The translations under genes were made by a program, and so were the position numbers. The notes beneath the pieces are model-generated. The model saw only the letters and a list, made by a program, of their open reading frames with translations. It did no database searches and was not told the origin of the DNA. A stretch of DNA of 29,731 bases, from positions 1-29,731 of the forward strand of contig JAJYMR010000406.1 in assembly GCA_021786815.1 (NCBI GenBank), written 5' to 3'. This document shows positions 25,791 through 29,731 of the stretch, in pieces. Each line of letters begins with the position of its first letter. The first letter of the stretch is position 1. The stretch comes from Deltaproteobacteria bacterium. GTDB lineage: Bacteria > Desulfobacterota > Binatia > Binatales > Binataceae.

Positions 25791-27890
25791 ATGTACAGAA
25801 AGCTCGAAATTGAATTCGCGGGGCGTCCGCTTTCGCTCGAAACCGGCCGGTTCGCCAAGCAGTCGCATGGCGCGGTGCTCGCGCAGTACGGCGAGACGAT
25901 GGTGCTGGCCACGGTGGTGTCGGCCTACGAGGCGCGGCCGCAGGTGGACTTCCTGCCGCTGACGGTTGACTACCAGGAAAAGACCTTTGCCGCCGGGAAA
26001 ATTCCCGGCGGATTCTTCAAGCGCGAGGGAAGGCCTTCCGAGAAGGAAATCCTGACCTCGCGGCTCATCGACCGCTCGATGCGCCCGCTGTTTCCCAAGG
26101 GCTACGACCGGGAAACCCAAATTATCGTGACCGTGCTGTCCGCAGATCGCGACAACGACCCGGACATCCTGTCGATTCTCGCCGCCTCCGCGGCGCTCCA
26201 TATTTCCGACATACCGCATGACGGGCCGGTCGCCGCAGTCAGGATGGGGCGGCTTGACGGGAATGTCACCGTCAACCCTCTGCTCGGTGAAGTCGACAAG
26301 AGTGATGTGGCGCTGGTCGTGGCCGCCAAGCCCGACGCTATCGTGATGCTCGAAGGGGGTGCGCGAATCGTCGAGGAGGATGCGGTCCTCGAAGCGATCT
26401 TCAAGGCGCACGAGGAGATGGCGCCGCTGTTCGAGATGCAGCAGGAGCTGCGGCGGCTGGTGGGCAAGTCCAAGCGTGAGTTTGCGCCCAAGGTGCTCGA
26501 CCAGGAACTGCTCGCGGCCGTACGCGAGTACGCTGGGCACGATATAGAGACAGCGGTTGTGGTTCCGGACAAGAAGGCGCGGCGCGAGGCGATGCACGCC
26601 GCGGTCGAGAAGGCGGTGCTGGGACTGGCCGAGCGCTTTCCCGACCGCTCCACGGAAATCGACGCTGCCTGCGAGTACCTGATCCGCCAGCAGGTGCGGC
26701 TCGCGATTGTCGAGGGCGACAAGCGTATCGACGACCGCAAATCGACCGAGATTCGCCCGCTGAGCGCGCAGGTCCAGGTGCTTCCGCGCACCCACGGCTC
26801 GGCCCTGTTCACGCGCGGCGAGACGCAGGTGCTGGCGACCGCGACGCTCGGAACCTCGTCGGACGAGCAGAAGATCGATGCGCTTTTGGGTGAGCGCTAC
26901 AAAAAATTCATGCTCCATTACAACTTCCCGCCGTTTTCGACCGGCGAGGTGAAGTTTCTGCGCGGCCCTTCGCGCCGCGAAATCGGACATGGCGCGCTCG
27001 CCGAGCGGGCGCTCGTGCCGGTGCTGCCGAGCGAAGAGGAGTTTCCGTACACCATCCGGGTCGTTTCGGAGGTGCTCGAATCGAACGGGAGCAGCTCGAT
27101 GGCGACGGTGTGCGGCGGCAGCCTTGCGCTGATGGATGCGGGTGTGCCGGTCAAGGCCGCAGTGGCCGGAATCGCGATGGGTCTGGTCAAGGAAGGCGAG
27201 CAGGTGCGCGTCCTGACCGACATCCTGGGCGACGAAGACCATCTCGGCGACATGGACTTCAAGGTCGCGGGAACTTCCACCGGGGTGACCGCAATCCAGA
27301 TGGACAACAAGGTCGGCGGAATCACGCGCGACGTGATGCATCGGGCGCTCATGCAGGCGCGCGACGCCCGGATGTTCATCCTGGGCGTGATGCAGAAGGC
27401 GCTCTCGACGCCGCGCAAGGAGATTTCCGCATACGCGCCGCGAATCGTGACGCTTCACATTAAGCCCGACAAGATTCGCGACCTGATTGGCCCGGGCGGC
27501 AAGGTGATCCGCAGCATCGTCGAGGAGACGGGCTGCAAAATCGACGTCGAGAACGACGGCACGGTGCTGGTTGCCTCGACCGAGGGCGCCGCGATGGATA
27601 GGGCGATCGAACTGATCCAGGGAATCACGGCCGAGCCCGAAGTCGGCAAGATTTACAAGGGCAAGGTGGTCCGGATCGTCGATTTCGGCGCCTTTGTCGA
27701 GATACTGCCCGGAACCGACGGCCTGCTGCACATCTCCCAGCTTTCCGACCAGCGGGTGCGCCGGGTCGAGGACGTCGTCAAGGAAGGCGACGAGGTGATG
27801 GTCAAGGTGCTCGACGTTGACCGCACCGGCAAGATTCGGCTTTCGCTGCGCGAGGCGATGCAGGAACTGGCGCAAAAGAAGGAACAGTAA
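25791..27890 (+). CDS. pnp: polyribonucleotide nucleotidyltransferase (PNPase)
   Basis: A 699-residue PNPase, a phosphorolytic 3'-5' exoribonuclease of the degradosome. It has a first RNase PH domain (about 1-215, with FFKREGRPSEKEILTSRLIDRSMRPLFP), an alpha-helical linker and a second, catalytic RNase PH domain (about 310-540, with GDMDFKVAGT near 486-495). A KH domain (about 555-615, KIRDLIGPGGKVIRSIVEETG) and an S1 domain (about 619-690, GAFVEILPGTDGLLHISQLSDQRV) follow. The start is ATG 25791, where the family begins MYRKLEIEF; an upstream GTG at 25689 would add 34 unrelated residues. There is no clear Shine-Dalgarno. Its 140-nt spacer after rpsO is a plausible place for RNase III/PNPase autoregulation as known in E. 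coli, but I cannot define a hairpin with confidence. Confidence 0.97.
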   Translation: MYRKLEIEFAGRPLSLETGRFAKQSHGAVLAQYGETMVLATVVSAYEARPQVDFLPLTVDYQEKTFAAGKIPGGFFKREGRPSEKEILTSRLIDRSMRPLFPKGYDRETQIIVTVLSADRDNDPDILSILAASAALHISDIPHDGPVAAVRMGRLDGNVTVNPLLGEVDKSDVALVVAAKPDAIVMLEGGARIVEEDAVLEAIFKAHEEMAPLFEMQQELRRLVGKSKREFAPKVLDQELLAAVREYAGHDIETAVVVPDKKARREAMHAAVEKAVLGLAERFPDRSTEIDAACEYLIRQQVRLAIVEGDKRIDDRKSTEIRPLSAQVQVLPRTHGSALFTRGETQVLATATLGTSSDEQKIDALLGERYKKFMLHYNFPPFSTGEVKFLRGPSRREIGHGALAERALVPVLPSEEEFPYTIRVVSEVLESNGSSSMATVCGGSLALMDAGVPVKAAVAGIAMGLVKEGEQVRVLTDILGDEDHLGDMDFKVAGTSTGVTAIQMDNKVGGITRDVMHRALMQARDARMFILGVMQKALSTPRKEISAYAPRIVTLHIKPDKIRDLIGPGGKVIRSIVEETGCKIDVENDGTVLVASTEGAAMDRAIELIQGITAEPEVGKIYKGKVVRIVDFGAFVEILPGTDGLLHISQLSDQRVRRVEDVVKEGDEVMVKVLDVDRTGKIRLSLREAMQELAQKKEQ

Positions 27891-27897
27891 AGCCCCG

Positions 27898-29160
27898 ATG
27901 ATGCGCAAGAGCGTCCTTCCCAACGGCATCCGGGTGCTGACCGAGGCGATGCCGCAGATGGTCTCGGCGACCATCGGGATTTGGGTGGAGAACGGTTCCC
28001 GCTACGAGACGGCGCGCCAGAACGGGGTCTCGCACTTTATCGAGCATCTCCTCTTCAAGGGAACCAAAAAGCGCACCGCCGCGCAGATAGCCGAGGAGAT
28101 GGATTCCATCGGCGGCGTCCTGAACGCCTTCACCGGCAAGGAATACACCTGCTACTACGCCAAGGTCCTGGGCGAGCATCTGATGCTCGCGGCGGACCTG
28201 CTTGCCGACATCTTCCTTGAGTCGATTTTCGACCCAGCCGAGATAGTGCGCGAGCGCCAGGTCGTTATCCAGGAGATTTCCCAGGCCGAGGACACGCCCG
28301 ACGACTTCATCCACGACCTCTTCAGCCTGTACTTCTGGGAAGGGCATCCGCTTGCGCTGCCGATTTTCGGCTCGCCCGAGACGGTCAATTCGTTCGATCG
28401 CGACGCGGTCGTTTCCTTCATGTCCGAGCGTTACAAGGCGGGGCGAATCTTTATCGCCGCGGCGGGCCAGGTCGATCACGACAAGCTGGTCGCGGCGTGT
28501 AATCGCTATTTCGGCTCGATACAGAGCGACGGCAGGGTCGATAGCGTCAGCGCGCCACGAACCCATCCGAACATCCTGAACTACGAGAAATCGCTCGAGC
28601 AGGCGCATCTGGTTATCGGCGGGCCGGGGCTCAGCCAACCGGATCGGCTGCGCTACGCGGGCTACGTGCTCAACACCGCGCTCGGCGGCGGGATGTCGTC
28701 GCGGCTCTTTCAGGAAGTGCGCGAAAAGCGCGGCCGCGTTTACAGCATCTATTCCTTCATGGCCGCGTGTCACGATTGCGGCTATCTCGCCGTTTACGCC
28801 GGGACCAATCCCGAGTGGGTTGACGAGGTTCTCGAGGTGACGCTCAAGGAGTTGCGCAAGGTCGCCCGCGACGGCCTGTCGACGGTGGAACTCGAACGCG
28901 CCAAGAGCCAGATCAAAGGCAACATGCTGCTCGGGATGGAGTCCACGGACAGCAGGATGAACCGGATCGCGCGCAACGAAATCTACTTCCGGCGCGACGT
29001 GCCGCTTGAGGAGCTGAGCGCGGGAATCGAGGCGGTCACGAACGATCAGATCGTCGAGATTGCCTCGGGATGTTTTCAGCCGGACGCGATGGCGATGGTC
29101 ATGCTTGGCGACCTGAAGGGGCGCAAAATCGGCCCTGACGTCTGGTCCGTCCTGGGTTAG
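27898..29160 (+). CDS. M16-family zinc peptidase
   Basis: A 420-residue single M16 (pitrilysin / mitochondrial processing peptidase-like) protein. The inverted zinc motif HFIEH gives His46, Glu49 (catalytic) and His50; the third ligand is Glu126 in VVIQEI, exactly 76 residues after His50 as the family requires. The second, non-catalytic half has GGGMSSRLFQEVREKRGRVYSIYSF (family R/Y segment). There is no signal peptide, so it is cytoplasmic. It begins 7 nt after pnp, and tandem ATGs (27898 and 27901) precede MRKSVLPNG. The pnp-M16-dut order is a common deltaproteobacterial one. Substrates are unknown, usually small peptides. Confidence 0.95.
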   Translation: MMRKSVLPNGIRVLTEAMPQMVSATIGIWVENGSRYETARQNGVSHFIEHLLFKGTKKRTAAQIAEEMDSIGGVLNAFTGKEYTCYYAKVLGEHLMLAADLLADIFLESIFDPAEIVRERQVVIQEISQAEDTPDDFIHDLFSLYFWEGHPLALPIFGSPETVNSFDRDAVVSFMSERYKAGRIFIAAAGQVDHDKLVAACNRYFGSIQSDGRVDSVSAPRTHPNILNYEKSLEQAHLVIGGPGLSQPDRLRYAGYVLNTALGGGMSSRLFQEVREKRGRVYSIYSFMAACHDCGYLAVYAGTNPEWVDEVLEVTLKELRKVARDGLSTVELERAKSQIKGNMLLGMESTDSRMNRIARNEIYFRRDVPLEELSAGIEAVTNDQIVEIASGCFQPDAMAMVMLGDLKGRKIGPDVWSVLG

Positions 29161-29236
29161 AAGCGCAAACCCGACTTCATTTGCCGATCGAAAATAGCGG
29201 ACTGGCCGCGAAGCCGATGGCAGCGTTGCATCCGGG

Positions 29237-29266
29237 TTGCGCGTGATTGCTGAATCTGGCTTAGAT
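29237..29266 (+). promoter_or_regulatory. weak candidate promoter before dut
   Basis: TTGCGC (29237-29242), 18 nt, then TTAGAT (29261-29266). Both boxes match only in part, and dut may instead be read through from the M16 gene. Confidence 0.25.
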
Positions 29267-29299
29267 AGCCCCGAAACCTCACGCGTGCCCGCGCTTCCA

Positions 29300-29731
29300 A
29301 TGTCGCCGATTGTCAAGGTAATGCGAGTCAGGAACAGTCTGCTGCCGCTGCCCGCCTATCAGAGCGCGCACGCGGCCGGGATGGACCTGATGGCCGACGT
29401 GGACGCGACGGTCACGCTTCGACCGGGAGAGCGCGCGGCCGTCCCGACCGGTATCGCAATCCAGATACCCGAGGGATTCGAGGGCCAGGTTCGCCCGCGC
29501 AGCGGCCGCGCGATAGCCGAAGGGCTTACGCTGGTGAACGCGCCCGGTACGATCGACGCGGATTATCGCGGCGAGGTAAAAGTGCTACTCATAAATCTGG
29601 GCGACCGCCCGATCGAAATCCACCGCGCGGACCGGATAGCCCAACTGGTGATAGCGCCGGTCGTGCGGGCGGAAATCCGGGAGGTCGAAGGGCTTGAAGA
29701 CAGCGCGCGAGGGCCGGGCGGCTTCGGCCAC
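29300..29731 (+). CDS. dut: dUTP diphosphatase (cut by window end)
   Basis: The first 144 codons, nearly the whole of a trimeric dUTPase that hydrolyses dUTP to dUMP and pyrophosphate. All five family motifs are visible: AAGMDL (motif I), PRSGRA (II), GTIDADYRGEV (III, with the catalytic Asp), RIAQLVIAPV (IV) and the C-terminal RGPGGFGH (V), which closes the active site. In motif II, Arg replaces the more common Leu after PRSG. The window ends just after motif V, so only a few codons at most are missing. ATG 29300 starts SPIVKVMRVR; there is no strong Shine-Dalgarno. Confidence 0.95.
   Translation, partial: MSPIVKVMRVRNSLLPLPAYQSAHAAGMDLMADVDATVTLRPGERAAVPTGIAIQIPEGFEGQVRPRSGRAIAEGLTLVNAPGTIDADYRGEVKVLLINLGDRPIEIHRADRIAQLVIAPVVRAEIREVEGLEDSARGPGGFGH

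Noticed and set aside
25611..27974. A 787-codon open frame on the minus strand opposite pnp
   Set aside because: Fully antisense to PNPase, with low-complexity His/Arg/Gly composition and no motif; a codon-bias shadow.

Overview
The window is GC-rich bacterial chromosomal DNA with dense, short-spaced genes. Its right half is the conserved order rimP-nusA-ylxR-infB-DUF503-rbfA-truB-rpsO-pnp-M16 peptidase-dut, which is typical of deltaproteobacteria in the old broad sense (Geobacter-like order). The left half carries acyl-CoA dehydrogenase, paired MaoC hydratases, SDRs, epoxide-hydrolase-like enzymes and acetyl-CoA synthetase. Together these suggest a soil or sediment Desulfobacterota/Binatota-type organism. 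That placement is inference; no rRNA gene is present to settle it. I see no tRNA, rRNA, CRISPR array, transposase or integrase.

Left region (1-9.8 kb): the 5' part of an ABC-F ATPase gene (minus strand) diverges from a 1268-residue protein, the most unusual gene here. That protein has a Mrr-like PD-(D/E)xK domain whose catalytic Lys appears to be Glu, a long TPR superhelix, a GreA/GreB C-terminal-like domain and a PIN-like nuclease end. A strong intrinsic terminator follows it, and it looks like a single-gene transcription-linked surveillance or conflict effector. Next come an epoxide-hydrolase-like protein, a small unknown protein, a second alpha/beta hydrolase (minus), an SDR, a secreted PKD protein, a probable lipoprotein with a coiled coil and TPR-like helices, and a small helical protein with a basic tail.

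Middle region (10-16.8 kb): SDR, acyl-CoA dehydrogenase and two small MaoC-fold proteins form a likely acyl-CoA beta-oxidation module. The first MaoC protein lacks the catalytic His and the second has the full Asp-x4-His, like a HadA/HadB-type heterodimer. A perfect 12-bp terminator closes the module. A short GH57/DUF3536 glycosidase and acetyl-CoA synthetase follow as a tightly spaced pair with their own terminator.

Right region (16.8-29.7 kb): a minus-strand periplasmic protein diverges from the rimP-nusA-infB operon. The operon has a roughly 360-nt leader with a possible multibranched fold and an intrinsic terminator, which suggests attenuation. Within the operon nusA, ylxR and infB overlap one another. 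The DHH phosphoesterase gene often found between rbfA and truB is absent; a 427-nt non-coding stretch with a 13-bp inverted repeat sits there instead. truB, rpsO, pnp, an M16 zinc peptidase and dut (cut by the window edge) complete the region. Several genes use TTG or GTG starts with good Shine-Dalgarno sequences.
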